Source of the DNA: Lewinellaceae bacterium
GTDB lineage: Bacteria; Bacteroidota; Bacteroidia; Chitinophagales; Saprospiraceae
Assembly (NCBI GenBank): GCA_020636325.1
Contig: JACJYC010000004.1
Location: 620,001-684,000 of the forward strand
Direction: 5' to 3'
DNA length: 64,000 nucleotides
The notes beneath the pieces were generated by a model. It was not told where the DNA came from, searched no databases, and was given only the letters and a program-made list of their open reading frames with translations. The first letter of the stretch is position 1. Every line of letters starts with the position of its first letter. The position numbers and the translations under genes were made by a program. This document shows, one piece after another, positions 1 to 9,788 of the stretch.

Positions 1-2733
1 GCCGTCATCAGCTCCGCAATCTGTGGGATCGGTGAAATTGACACTGGGAATGATGGGCGACGGAGGTGATGACAGGGTAATCTGGGATGGGTAATTGATG
101 ATGCATGTGCCGTCTGAATTTCTGACCTGAACCTGATAATCCCCCGGACCAAGGCCCTCAAATAAGGGATTTGCAGTCCATGTATCCGTTATGTTGACCC
201 GATATTCGAGGCTGTTTATTCCGGTTGCACCTATCTGGATGGAACCATCCGCCGTTCCGCAATCTGAAGGGTTATTAAAACTCACATCGAGAATAGCCGG
301 ACTGACTATGCCGGTTATTTCCACTTGTCCGTAATCTACAAAACAACTTTGATCCGAATCCCTTACACCAACTGCATACAGGCCTGGTGAAAGACCTCCA
401 AACTGGGGTTGTTCAGACCAGGTATTACCTCCGTTTATCGTAAACTCGTATTCGCCCGCGGGGTCTTCCATTTGAATGGAAATAGCGCCGTCAGCAACCT
501 CGCAGTCGCTTGGAGCAGAAGCAACTACAGCAATGATCACAGGCAAATCAGGCCCGGCTACCTCTTCTGCTCCAGGATAGTTGACCAAACACGTACCGTC
601 ATGGTTTCGGACCTGAATGGGATAAAGACCTGGTTCCAGTCCCATGAAAACACTGTTGACTGACCAACCTATGCCGATATTGTATTCTAAAGGACCGGCC
701 CCGGATGCGATGATTTCAATGGTCCCGTCTGTTGCGCCGCAACCTGACACGTTAGTGGTTGAAACCTGATGGATAACCGGACTCAAAGGACCGGATATCA
801 CAATGACCTCAGGATGAGTAACCAGGCAGGTGCCGTTGGCGTTCCGCACCTGAACGGTATAGTTTCCCGGGGGCAGGCCCTGAAAAATACTGTTAGATGA
901 CCACCCAAGGCCGATATTGTATTCCAGGTTGCCGCTGTTTCCGGAAGCAATGACGGATATGCTGCCGTCACCGGCGTCGCAGTCAGATGGATCTGTGGAA
1001 TTAATGCTCGAAATTTGGGGTGAACTTGGGCCGTTCAGGACGATCGGGGCGGGGTAGTCCACCTGACAGGTCCCGTTTTGGTTGCGGACAGAAATCGTAT
1101 AATTTCCTGGAGATAAGTTGTTGAAAACAGGCGTATTCATCCATCCAAAACCGATGTTGTATTGCAGGTTGCCGGTTCCGCCTGCAGCGTTTATCGTGAT
1201 GGTTCCATCGGCCGTTGAACAGTCTGAAGGCTCGCTGTGATCAACGCTGACAATGGAAGGGCCTGCAGGACTGGTCAACGTTGTTGAGGTGATGGTTTGA
1301 CACGAACCGCCCGCATTTCTAATGCCGATTTGATAGACACCGGCCGGCAAACCGGTGAAGACCCCGCCGGTAATCCATGATCCGCTGTTCAATTTGAATT
1401 CCAGCGGTTGAATGCCGCCCGAAGCAATGACCTGAATTGATCCGTCCGAAGCACCGCAACCGGTCGGGTTTACCTGGATCACTTCCTCCAAAACCGGCTG
1501 CGGCGGATCATTCAAGGTAACCGACCCAAAAAAACGCTCGCAGGAGCCGTCGGCGTTTTGAACCGAAATCGGATAATTTCCCGCCGGCAAACCGGTAAAA
1601 ACTGTTTGCTGCCAATAGGTCGCCCCGTTTATGCTGAATTTCAAAGGCGCGATCCCACCCGATCCGTAGATGGTAATCGAACCATCGGCAGCCCCGCAGT
1701 CGCTGGGGTGGATAAAATCGACGTCCAGAATTTCAGGCGCAGGTGCTGCTGTCAATTCGGCTTCCGCAGTGCACCAGGAATATCCATTGGGACAGCTGCA
1801 TTTGTTTTGTGTCTGGACGGTATAGAAACCGGCCGTGAGATGGTCAAAAACCGGTGAATATTGCCAGCTATTTCCGCCGTCAATTGAGTAGGCGATGGAA
1901 TTCAGGATCTCGGGGCTGTTGCCGGACAGATCAATAACGGTTATCCTGCCTGTATTTTCATCCGAGCAATCCGGATGGTCCAAAGCCAGATTCAATTCGA
2001 AGGGAATCACATTGGATATGGCAATGGTGTTGGAAAATGCGTACTCGCAGGGTGAGCCGGCCGGTTTTACCCCGCGCCTGTAGTATCCTATTGTCCCGGG
2101 GGTGATAAACAGATCGGGTAATTCGGTTGTGGAATAGTTCGACCAGTTGACCTGGTCAGTGGAGAATTGCCATTGAAATTCATAAGGCTGGTCCCCTCCG
2201 GAGGGGTTCACTGAATTGGGATTTCCTGTGTGGAAATAGCTTGCATTCAACCCGTTCTGGTCATTGCAATATTCCCAGACGCTCCGGAATTGTCCTGGCC
2301 CCGAAACCTGGTGAAATACCCGGAATTCTACGATATTGGAAAATACGTAGTCATCGCATTCCGGTCGTTTTACGCCCCTTCGGAACCAGGTTGACTGGCT
2401 GTAATCCATGCCCGCAGCCAGCATGAAATTAAGCAATGCCGATCCCGGGATCAGATCCCTTTGCTGGCCGGCTGAAACCGTGATGGGTTGCCAGAAAGCG
2501 CCGTCCAATGAAAACGCCCATTGGTAGAGGGGCCCTCCTCCGCTGCCGCCTGAGGGCGCGGCAACCTCTGTCAATGGGAGAAGACCAAACTGATCGCAAT
2601 AGGTGAGAATCACAGGATTTTGCTGTGTCCAGATCATCCCGCCTTGAAGGTAATTGTCACATTGGAAGGATGAATTTGCCCAAACGGGTGAGAGTGCTGC
2701 CAAAAGCAGCAGGCAGGGTATGGTGTTTTTCAT
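1..2733 (-). CDS. Giant SprB-repeat surface protein (3' part outside window)
   Basis: An open frame of 911 codons starts at the ATG at 2731-2733 and runs off the left edge without a stop, so the C-terminus is not visible. It begins with a signal peptide (MKNTIPCLLLLAALSPVWA). Two Ig-like segments follow (about residues 20-230) and then eight to nine tandem repeats of about 75-85 residues. Each repeat has a DCGxxDGxI motif, a GLxPGxYxVxVRN strand and a closing GTC. This is the SprB repeat pattern known from the mobile gliding adhesin SprB and relatives. By family, such proteins are secreted by the type IX system and usually end in a gliding-motility C-terminal domain, which would lie outside the window. 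It is the last visible gene of a minus-strand series, separated from the fibronectin-type gene by a fold-back repeat. I see no good promoter in that gap, so read-through is likely. Surface location is inferred. Confidence 0.85.
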   Translation of the reverse strand, partial: MKNTIPCLLLLAALSPVWANSSFQCDNYLQGGMIWTQQNPVILTYCDQFGLLPLTEVAAPSGGSGGGPLYQWAFSLDGAFWQPITVSAGQQRDLIPGSALLNFMLAAGMDYSQSTWFRRGVKRPECDDYVFSNIVEFRVFHQVSGPGQFRSVWEYCNDQNGLNASYFHTGNPNSVNPSGGDQPYEFQWQFSTDQVNWSNYSTTELPDLFITPGTIGYYRRGVKPAGSPCEYAFSNTIAISNVIPFELNLALDHPDCSDENTGRITVIDLSGNSPEILNSIAYSIDGGNSWQYSPVFDHLTAGFYTVQTQNKCSCPNGYSWCTAEAELTAAPAPEILDVDFIHPSDCGAADGSITIYGSGGIAPLKFSINGATYWQQTVFTGLPAGNYPISVQNADGSCERFFGSVTLNDPPQPVLEEVIQVNPTGCGASDGSIQVIASGGIQPLEFKLNSGSWITGGVFTGLPAGVYQIGIRNAGGSCQTITSTTLTSPAGPSIVSVDHSEPSDCSTADGTITINAAGGTGNLQYNIGFGWMNTPVFNNLSPGNYTISVRNQNGTCQVDYPAPIVLNGPSSPQISSINSTDPSDCDAGDGSISVIASGNSGNLEYNIGLGWSSNSIFQGLPPGNYTVQVRNANGTCLVTHPEVIVISGPLSPVIHQVSTTNVSGCGATDGTIEIIASGAGPLEYNIGIGWSVNSVFMGLEPGLYPIQVRNHDGTCLVNYPGAEEVAGPDLPVIIAVVASAPSDCEVADGAISIQMEDPAGEYEFTINGGNTWSEQPQFGGLSPGLYAVGVRDSDQSCFVDYGQVEITGIVSPAILDVSFNNPSDCGTADGSIQIGATGINSLEYRVNITDTWTANPLFEGLGPGDYQVQVRNSDGTCIINYPSQITLSSPPSPIIPSVNFTDPTDCGADDG

Positions 2734-2747
2734 GTCAGAGCGCTTTT

Positions 2748-2924
2748 AGAGCTTGTTTGGACTTTAGTAACTGGTCTGTCCCGCTCAAAAGCGGGATCAC
2801 TTTTCCGCTTATGCTGCGTTGCAGAACCGGGCTTCATAGCTTAGGCTATGATCCCGAACCTGCGCCTTGCCTAAGCGAAAAATTGACGATTTTCGACATA
2901 GCGACCAAAATCCAAACAAGCTCT
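2748..2924. repeat. 177-bp fold-back (MITE-like) element
   Basis: The element is bounded by a perfect 14-bp inverted repeat, AGAGCTTGTTTGGA at 2748-2761 and its complement at 2911-2924. Between the ends the two halves remain partly complementary all the way to a central hairpin (CATAGC-TTAG-GCTATG, 2835-2850). The left half carries an extra nested hairpin (CCCGCT-CAAA-AGCGGG, 2780-2795). It fills almost the whole gap between two minus-strand genes. There is no coding capacity, and I could not identify a clear target-site duplication. A miniature inverted-repeat element is the best reading; a transcribed processing or termination structure between two operon genes is the alternative. I found no second copy in this window. 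Confidence 0.7.
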
Positions 2925-2931
2925 TATTTAA

Positions 2932-5061
2932 TCAAAAATCTTTTACGGCTATTTCCGGACTTAACAGGGAGTAACCGCCTGTTTTTAACCTGGCAATCAC
3001 CTGATAGCGATAGTGGCGATCCGGTTGAATAGTTTGATCGCTGAATTCCGCCCGGTTACCGGATATGGCCAATTCCTTGTTGTCCGGCACCAGATTCAGG
3101 TAGGTTGCCGGCGGGTTTGAGCCCGTTGACCGGTAGACGATAAACGATTCCACGGATTCCATATCCGGGTAGGTCCATTGCAAGCGGATAGATTTTTTGT
3201 CAAATGACCTTATGACCCTGAATGCTGAAATCACTCCATGGATGCCGGCATCAATCCGCGTACCTGTCACCTGTTCGGAACAGGCTGTCAAACCGGCCTC
3301 ATCTACGGCTTTGATCCGATATGCGACGTCGGTCCCTTCAACGACCAAAGTGTCCAGGTAGCGGGTCCTGAAATCCGGCATGATCCATTCCTGTACTTCG
3401 ATCCAGGTGTCTGGTCCGGCTGTTCTTTTTTCAAGAATTTGCCTTTTCAGGTCCGGACTGCTGCTGTTGGCCCAGGTCAACTCAATGCCGGACGGGGAAG
3501 ACCGGATCGACTTGAAAACGGGTGGAGAAGGCGGTTTATCGTCCGGAAAGGCGATACAAACCGGGTTGGAAAGGGAGGAGTAATTCCCCCGGTAATCGAC
3601 GGCCTTGATCCGGAAAAAGAGCCTTTCTCTGTTTTCCCGATTAGCACATGGCAAGCGATAAAATGTATCGGTTACCGCTTCGCGGGTCAGTTGAAGGTAA
3701 TCGTTGTCCTTCCCGTTGCTGCAGTAGATCCGGTAACCGTAACAGTCGGCATCGGGACTCGGATGCCAGGAAATCTCAATGCTGTCCTGGCCGGGCAAAA
3801 GACTGCCGCCTATGGCCGACGGGGGTTCAGGGGGGATATCGTCCTTGAGCAGGGCAAGCCTCGCCGGCCCCGAAATCTGATGGCCGTTTTGGTCGGTCAA
3901 TTGTATCCGGTAATAAGCCAGATGGATGGGGTGTTCATCCGTGAACCGGGATTCCGGTTGCCCGATCAGGGTTCGGTTAATCGCCGAAAAAGGCCCCTCA
4001 GCGGTTTCGGAGCGCAGGATGTCAAATCCGGAAATTTGACTTTTAGCCGTTTCCGGAACCGCCCAGGTAATGAGCAGTCCTCCCTGGCCGTTGTCCGTCA
4101 GGCCGGTTATCATGGGCTGATAAGGGAGCGGTGCGGGCTGCCCCTCGCCGGTTATCCATGCTGAGGGGCGGCCGAGTTCTCCGAATGGCGTTTTTCCGCG
4201 AATCCTGTACCATACAGGCATGTGATTTTCAGGTATCGTATCCGTGAAATACATAAAAGGGTCGTTGGTCCCCTCGGGTGTTGTGTAGATCAGCGGCAGT
4301 TTGTTTGCGGGTTCAATGGTTCTTCCATGGTCAAAGGACCTTTCTACAAAATATGCGGTATAGACCGATTCGACGGCTGACCGGTCCCATTTTAACCTGA
4401 CCCGCCGATCGCCGAATCTTCCGGTTAATTGACCTGGAGGCGGAAGTGACAGGGTATCACCTTTCGTGATCTGCACGGTTCCGGGATTGATTTTGGAGTG
4501 AGATGGCCCGTTCATCAGGGTTACGGTATACAGATAGCTTTCGCCTTCTGTTGCCGACGTGTCGATCCAACCAAGTCCCATGGCGATGGCTATTCCCATA
4601 AACTGATCTGCGGCAAACAGGCCGAACCCGAACCGGTTCATTTCAGCTGCCTCCGGATCGTTTTCCTCGTCTATTACCTCCTGCCGTACCGAAAAACTTC
4701 GGCTGTAAAGCGCTCCGGCAGCAATGACGGCTGTTTGGTTGGTATCGGCGATGGCCTGCCACCCGGGTTCCGGGACCGGGAAAATATGGTCGGCGAGTAT
4801 GCGCCGGCCGGCTTCTTGTTCCGAACGGGTCAGGATACCGGTATTATTGGCCAGTGTTGTACGGCTCAGTCTGTAACCGGTTTTGATGCCGGCCTTCCAG
4901 GTGTTTGCATCCAATGGGGCCCATCGCAGGGCTATGCCTTCCGGAAGGCTTCTGGCAATCAGCTTTATCGAAAAGGTATCGGACAATTGCTGGGCAGTAC
5001 AAAGTATTGGAGCGCAGACAATTCCCAGCCATATCAGCAGAATCAATGTCGTTTTTTCCAT
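2932..5061 (-). CDS. Exported multi-domain fibronectin type III-like protein
   Basis: The product is 709 residues. An N-terminal signal peptide (residues 1-23, ending in CTAQQ) is followed by about five fibronectin type III-like beta-sandwich repeats from about residue 200 to the end. Typical strands are visible, such as ISWHPSPDADCYGYRIYCS, LTWANSSSPDLKRQILE and LQWTYPDMESVESFIVYR, each followed by a DxTYRYRI-like strand. There is no recognisable catalytic motif and no T9SS sorting domain: the C-terminus ends directly after the last beta-sandwich. The gene begins 4 bp after the 1564-residue protein stops, so the two are almost certainly cotranscribed. A structural or binding role at the cell envelope together with its two upstream partners is inferred. 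Function unknown. Confidence 0.85.
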   Translation of the reverse strand: MEKTTLILLIWLGIVCAPILCTAQQLSDTFSIKLIARSLPEGIALRWAPLDANTWKAGIKTGYRLSRTTLANNTGILTRSEQEAGRRILADHIFPVPEPGWQAIADTNQTAVIAAGALYSRSFSVRQEVIDEENDPEAAEMNRFGFGLFAADQFMGIAIAMGLGWIDTSATEGESYLYTVTLMNGPSHSKINPGTVQITKGDTLSLPPPGQLTGRFGDRRVRLKWDRSAVESVYTAYFVERSFDHGRTIEPANKLPLIYTTPEGTNDPFMYFTDTIPENHMPVWYRIRGKTPFGELGRPSAWITGEGQPAPLPYQPMITGLTDNGQGGLLITWAVPETAKSQISGFDILRSETAEGPFSAINRTLIGQPESRFTDEHPIHLAYYRIQLTDQNGHQISGPARLALLKDDIPPEPPSAIGGSLLPGQDSIEISWHPSPDADCYGYRIYCSNGKDNDYLQLTREAVTDTFYRLPCANRENRERLFFRIKAVDYRGNYSSLSNPVCIAFPDDKPPSPPVFKSIRSSPSGIELTWANSSSPDLKRQILEKRTAGPDTWIEVQEWIMPDFRTRYLDTLVVEGTDVAYRIKAVDEAGLTACSEQVTGTRIDAGIHGVISAFRVIRSFDKKSIRLQWTYPDMESVESFIVYRSTGSNPPATYLNLVPDNKELAISGNRAEFSDQTIQPDRHYRYQVIARLKTGGYSLLSPEIAVKDF

Positions 5062-5065
5062 GGCA

Positions 5066-8000
5066 TTAGTTTTTGATCAATCGGATTGTTTTGGAAGTCG
5101 TGACCAGATTGGTACCCGGAAGTCTATACCTGACCGCAACCTCAAATGTCTTTCCGCTTACGGAATCCATCGTCGGTTGTGCTGCCAGGCTCAGGTTGGT
5201 GATGAACTGCGGAATCGGACAAATGAATTCAGCTCCCGTTTGCAGGCAATCCGTGCAATTGGCGGTACAGTTTTCCCGGAAATGCCGGATCCATTCATCA
5301 ATGGGAATGGTGCCGTCAGCGTTCATGTCCAGCATATTGTAGGACTCCGGCTCAAGTTCTCCGCTTGCAGCGGCACTTTGTTCGGCCCAGGCCTGGAAGA
5401 GACTGTCCACCGCAGCTTTGTAGTGGAGATAATCCGTCAATACCAGATTCGGGAAAGCGTAAAATACCGTATCGGGCAAATCACCAAAGCCGGGCGCCTG
5501 GTTCTGCAGGAAATTATTTCCGGTGACCCTAAGGCCTTCAGTGCGTTGATGGACCGCAACGGCATTGACAGGAATGTTCCCCTGACTGAGGTCACGCCAG
5601 GTATTCGGTATCTCATAACCTGGCGTGCCGGATGGAAAATAGTCGTAAATGAGGTGTTGAAAACCATTGCTCTGGAACCAGGGGCTTTGCACCTTACATT
5701 CCAACTCCAGTATGGCGGATTGTTGAGCCGATCCGTAGAGCTCCGCCTGGTCGAAAGGCTCCGCCGGTTCAAAAATGGCTCTTAGCGGTTTTTGAACGCT
5801 CAACAGCGATAACCCCGGGTTGAGCATCAGGTCTCCGATTGCGGCCACCTTATCTTCAAAGCGGGGGTACAGGCTTGTTCGGAAATATGCCGTGTAAAGA
5901 ACGGTTTCGGCCGGTGGTTCCTCTGTAGAGCCGGGAAGATCACTGTCCACCGTTGAGGCTGTATAAGCCTGAGGGGCGCCTTCAACCCGGCGTACGATCT
6001 CCAGTTTGAACAATTGACCGGTTTCCAACTCGGCAGCCGGGACGGTGAATTTTATTTTCCGCGATTCGGTTTGGTAAACCAAAGGGCGTTCGATCCGGTG
6101 ACCTGAAGTTGCCGTAAACCGCGCCCTCAACACAGCGCCGGGCGGCAGCTGGTTGAAGAGGTCAGACTGCCCGGTATGGAGATAAAGGTATCCTTCGCCG
6201 TATTCATCCTTATGGAAATTGAGCTGCCCGTCAAAGGGGTACGCCGCTTTGATATTGAACGGTGGAATGTTCGCAAACGCCGGGCCGGTGGAAAAGGCAA
6301 CCGATCTTGTTTCAGCCTTGATCGTGTCACAAAATCCGCTGCAGCCCTGGCTTTTTTTCAATAGCCAGGCTTTTACCTCGAACCGGATCGACGAATTTCC
6401 CGGCAGGAAATTGTCAGGTGAGGCTTCTGCGAAGGAATCGCCGGTTTCGAATAAAAATGCAGCGGGAACGGGTTGATCCGAATTGGTCAGTCTTGAGCTG
6501 GTCGTTAATTTGTACATGGTCCCATCCAGCTGGAAGGCCTGGTCTACAGGAAATGAATAAGTGGCGGTCGGGTGAATCGCTGTTGAAATGCCGGTTGCAT
6601 CGTTGCCGGGAGAAAGCTCATTGATCAGGTCGATCCCGGCAAAGGGATCACCGCCTTCCGCAGACAAAATGCACTCGCTGCCGACCGTAACCCCTAGTTT
6701 GAAGGACCCTTTGACCAGGCCGTTGAGCACATTGTATTTGCCGCCTACATAGCCTTTGGCCCAGAACGGATCCGGCCCTTTTACCTGAAGGAGGACTGCT
6801 GCAGAGGCTTGCAAAATGGGAAATTCGCCTTTTATGAAACCGAGATTAACGTCAATGCCGACCTCTCCTTCAAAGAATGCCCAGGCCTGGCCCGAAGCGT
6901 ACCATCCGTTGATGCCGATCTTCTCCTGGCTCTCCGCGCAGACGGCATCGCCGTAATTTTGCAGCATGATATCGAAGCCCAGCCCGATACCCAGTTCATA
7001 ATAGAATGCGCCGAGTACCTTTCGTTTTCCTGTGTTTAAAGCCAGGGATGCGCCGAATGCAAACCCTGACCCCGTTGCCGCCAAGGCTTCGTTCCGCATG
7101 AAATTTCCGGCGCCCGTCAGAGATTGTATATAATCGGGCGGATCCGGCATAGCCGGGATATGGTTCCCGATATCGAGATAGGCGCTGGCCGCCAGTTGCC
7201 CTAAAACCGGGATTTTGATGCCCGCGGCCAGAGGGACATCGGGTGTGCCGATATTGATGAACCAGGTTTGGGTGGAAAACTCAAGTTCCAGGCCGCCCGC
7301 GTAATTAGGGTATCCAAGGGGATGCGGCGAAAGGCCTTTGAACCTGTTCTTGAGATTCATGAATACATCGGCTGTAGCCCGGAAACCCCTGTAGCCGGGT
7401 GATTGATGGTAATACATGTTTACGAAAATGGTGACGCCCGATGCGGATGCCTGAGCCTGGGAATTATTCCAGTTAACCGGACCAAAAGCAACAGCATTCC
7501 CGTAGAGGGCGACATAATCGAGGCCGCCTCCCGCATAAAAGGCGATTTCAAAGGCGCCGTTCACACTCCAGACATCCTTCCCCGTCGCGGCCACAACGAT
7601 ATTGGCCTTGACCCCGAGGCTTTTCTGTTCATCGGGCATATAGGTGATACCTGAGATGCTGCTTCCGGGGACCCATGCGCAATGACCTGCCGTGCCGATT
7701 GTCTCCAGGCTGCCGGCTCTCGACATGCGGTGAAAGACCCCGCCGCCGATCCCTTTCAGGCGCAATCCAGCCATGATGGAAATGTCGGGCCGGGCCATTA
7801 CATCGCAAAAGAAATACCTGAACGGCTCGGAAGAACCCTGTTTTGTGCCGAATTGCACGGCTGCCTCCAGCCCGTGTTCCGATCCGCCGAGCGATCTGAA
7901 CCAAAGTTCTCCGCGGCCGTAAAACCCGGTTCCGAATTCCGGATCATCCTGAAAAAAGTCCAGCCGGCCGCCGACCCCCCAGGACTCGGTTGAAGCGGCA

Positions 8001-9760
8001 ACCAATATGCTGTCGACCTTGAATGATTCATACACCCACCGCTGCCGACCTTCCGTTTGCACCAATTTCCCGCCGATCCGGAAACCGCCCATGGCTGAGA
8101 CATCGATGTTGTCGGCGGCAAGGCCGATCACAGCGGCAACCCGGAGATCCGCCGTCATGGGTTGTTCTCCCTCCTGGAGGCCGATATTTTCCAATCCCAT
8201 TTCGAAAGGGCCGAACCTGGCGTTCAGGGATTCCGGGAATTGCCAGTTTCCAGGCTGGAAATAAGGCGATTGATTGGACAAACGAAGCCCTTCGAACCGG
8301 GTTTCCGGCAAGCGAAAGTCGATGCCGGTGCCGAAGCGGTCATCAATGGATACGGTTCCAAACAAGGTTGCGGAAGTTATGAATTGCCCCTCTGTGTATT
8401 GGATGCCGAGGGTTGAATTGGCTGCAATGCTGATCCGGGCTTTCCAAAGATCCGCATACCGGTCTTCACCGGCGTTTACCGAAAAGCGGTAATCATTGCC
8501 GGGCATGATCATGGCCCCGTAGCCCAGACAATCTTCGGGCGTAATCTTATCTGCGCCAAAAAGCGGCAGGTTTATCTTCCCGGCGAAATGAAGCTCCTGG
8601 AATTGCATGGCCAGCATCCGTATGGAAAAGGTATCCATTGAAAAGGCCCAACCGTTCAGATTGCCTTCCTCCAGGGAAAGGAGGTTGTATGCGCTCAACA
8701 TACCGGTCATTCCCTGGTCGTCTATAATCATATCCCGGGCTTCAACAGAGATCGGCGGCCCTCCGTTTGCCTTGAATTGATCCGGCAGGGTGACTGAAAA
8801 ACGGTCGATGTATACGCCTTTCCAAAGCCGGCTCATCCCTGAGGCAGTCAGGAAAGGGGATGGATAATTTTCAGGAAAACGGACGTCTTCGGGATTCCGG
8901 AAATCAGAAAAATCAAGGGCTATTCCGTCCACTTGCCATTTCAGGTCTTCAAACCCTTTCACTGCAAAGGGCGTGAAATCAGAGAGCGTCGCGACAAGGT
9001 CCCAGGAATCCGCCTGAAAGTTGAAATGGCCCTTGACCCTGCCGTTTTCCTGGGGCGCGCCGGCAGCATTCGTTGGAATCAGCCAATCCCTGCTGAATAC
9101 GACATACCCTTTTACCCCCAGGCTCCTGAATCCATCGCAGTTGACAACGACGTAGGTGCCTGTGTCTTCCGGCCCTTTGGTTTTTTCCAGGACAATCCGG
9201 GATTTCCCCTTCCTGATATCGATCGGGAAATCCCCCAGCAGTTCGAGCTTCAGGTCGCCGGTGAGACCGCCTTTTCGGGTGAATTTAATGCCGGTCGCAC
9301 CAAATACCGGGTCAAGGGATTCGCCCGGCAAATCCACTTCGAGAAATAAGTCCGCTTCCGTGTATTCGGGGTAAAAGCGAATGGATTCGATACCGAGGGT
9401 ATAGGTGATGTTCCCTATTTCCTGCTGAATGCCGACCGGAAGCGTTACCAGGTCGCCCATGGTGAGCTTCTCCAGGAATTTGCCTGCTTTTTTCAGGGCT
9501 GCAATCGTTTTTCTGGCTTTTTGCACCTGCTCGATTTCGTCTCCCAGCGGATTGCCTTCATCCCTGACATCATCTTCCTCGGAGGGGGTCGGTCCGGACC
9601 ATTGCCGGAAAGGTGTTTTCATCACCTGGAATGCGGTATCCGCAACGGGCAAGGATTCCCGGAAAGAAACGGGAAGGGCCGGCGCTCCATCAGGCGGAGC
9701 GGCCCCGTTGCATAAGGGGATTGATCCCAGCAGGAGGATCAGGTAAAGAGCGCTTTTCAT
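5066..9760 (-). CDS. Large exported beta-rich protein with one EF-hand loop, unknown function
   Basis: This 1564-residue protein has a signal peptide (MKSALYLILLLGSIPLCNG). I do not recognise the family. Residues about 100-1000 alternate polar and hydrophobic residues in short strands with many Gly and aromatic positions, which suggests extended beta structure. The rest contains beta-sandwich-like stretches. Near the C-terminus a canonical EF-hand loop (DMNADGTIPIDE) is followed by a cysteine cluster (CTANCTDC). The last strands resemble an adhesive beta domain, but no T9SS type A or B signature is evident. The gene lies 28 bp downstream of the outer-membrane barrel gene and 4 bp upstream of the fibronectin-type gene, so the three form a tight set. 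A calcium-stabilised surface or periplasmic scaffold is a guess. Confidence 0.85.
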   Translation of the reverse strand: MKSALYLILLLGSIPLCNGAAPPDGAPALPVSFRESLPVADTAFQVMKTPFRQWSGPTPSEEDDVRDEGNPLGDEIEQVQKARKTIAALKKAGKFLEKLTMGDLVTLPVGIQQEIGNITYTLGIESIRFYPEYTEADLFLEVDLPGESLDPVFGATGIKFTRKGGLTGDLKLELLGDFPIDIRKGKSRIVLEKTKGPEDTGTYVVVNCDGFRSLGVKGYVVFSRDWLIPTNAAGAPQENGRVKGHFNFQADSWDLVATLSDFTPFAVKGFEDLKWQVDGIALDFSDFRNPEDVRFPENYPSPFLTASGMSRLWKGVYIDRFSVTLPDQFKANGGPPISVEARDMIIDDQGMTGMLSAYNLLSLEEGNLNGWAFSMDTFSIRMLAMQFQELHFAGKINLPLFGADKITPEDCLGYGAMIMPGNDYRFSVNAGEDRYADLWKARISIAANSTLGIQYTEGQFITSATLFGTVSIDDRFGTGIDFRLPETRFEGLRLSNQSPYFQPGNWQFPESLNARFGPFEMGLENIGLQEGEQPMTADLRVAAVIGLAADNIDVSAMGGFRIGGKLVQTEGRQRWVYESFKVDSILVAASTESWGVGGRLDFFQDDPEFGTGFYGRGELWFRSLGGSEHGLEAAVQFGTKQGSSEPFRYFFCDVMARPDISIMAGLRLKGIGGGVFHRMSRAGSLETIGTAGHCAWVPGSSISGITYMPDEQKSLGVKANIVVAATGKDVWSVNGAFEIAFYAGGGLDYVALYGNAVAFGPVNWNNSQAQASASGVTIFVNMYYHQSPGYRGFRATADVFMNLKNRFKGLSPHPLGYPNYAGGLELEFSTQTWFINIGTPDVPLAAGIKIPVLGQLAASAYLDIGNHIPAMPDPPDYIQSLTGAGNFMRNEALAATGSGFAFGASLALNTGKRKVLGAFYYELGIGLGFDIMLQNYGDAVCAESQEKIGINGWYASGQAWAFFEGEVGIDVNLGFIKGEFPILQASAAVLLQVKGPDPFWAKGYVGGKYNVLNGLVKGSFKLGVTVGSECILSAEGGDPFAGIDLINELSPGNDATGISTAIHPTATYSFPVDQAFQLDGTMYKLTTSSRLTNSDQPVPAAFLFETGDSFAEASPDNFLPGNSSIRFEVKAWLLKKSQGCSGFCDTIKAETRSVAFSTGPAFANIPPFNIKAAYPFDGQLNFHKDEYGEGYLYLHTGQSDLFNQLPPGAVLRARFTATSGHRIERPLVYQTESRKIKFTVPAAELETGQLFKLEIVRRVEGAPQAYTASTVDSDLPGSTEEPPAETVLYTAYFRTSLYPRFEDKVAAIGDLMLNPGLSLLSVQKPLRAIFEPAEPFDQAELYGSAQQSAILELECKVQSPWFQSNGFQHLIYDYFPSGTPGYEIPNTWRDLSQGNIPVNAVAVHQRTEGLRVTGNNFLQNQAPGFGDLPDTVFYAFPNLVLTDYLHYKAAVDSLFQAWAEQSAAASGELEPESYNMLDMNADGTIPIDEWIRHFRENCTANCTDCLQTGAEFICPIPQFITNLSLAAQPTMDSVSGKTFEVAVRYRLPGTNLVTTSKTIRLIKN

Positions 9761-9788
9761 GTTGAAGGTTTTAGGTAATGGTCTGGGG

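Noticed and set aside
2748..2924. Phage attachment site or intrinsic terminator
   Set aside because: There is no integrase or prophage gene nearby, and the outer stem is AT-mixed without a terminal T-run; a fold-back element explains the full length better.
3238..4164. A 308-codon plus-strand frame
   Set aside because: It is antisense to the fibronectin-type gene and has no motif of its own.
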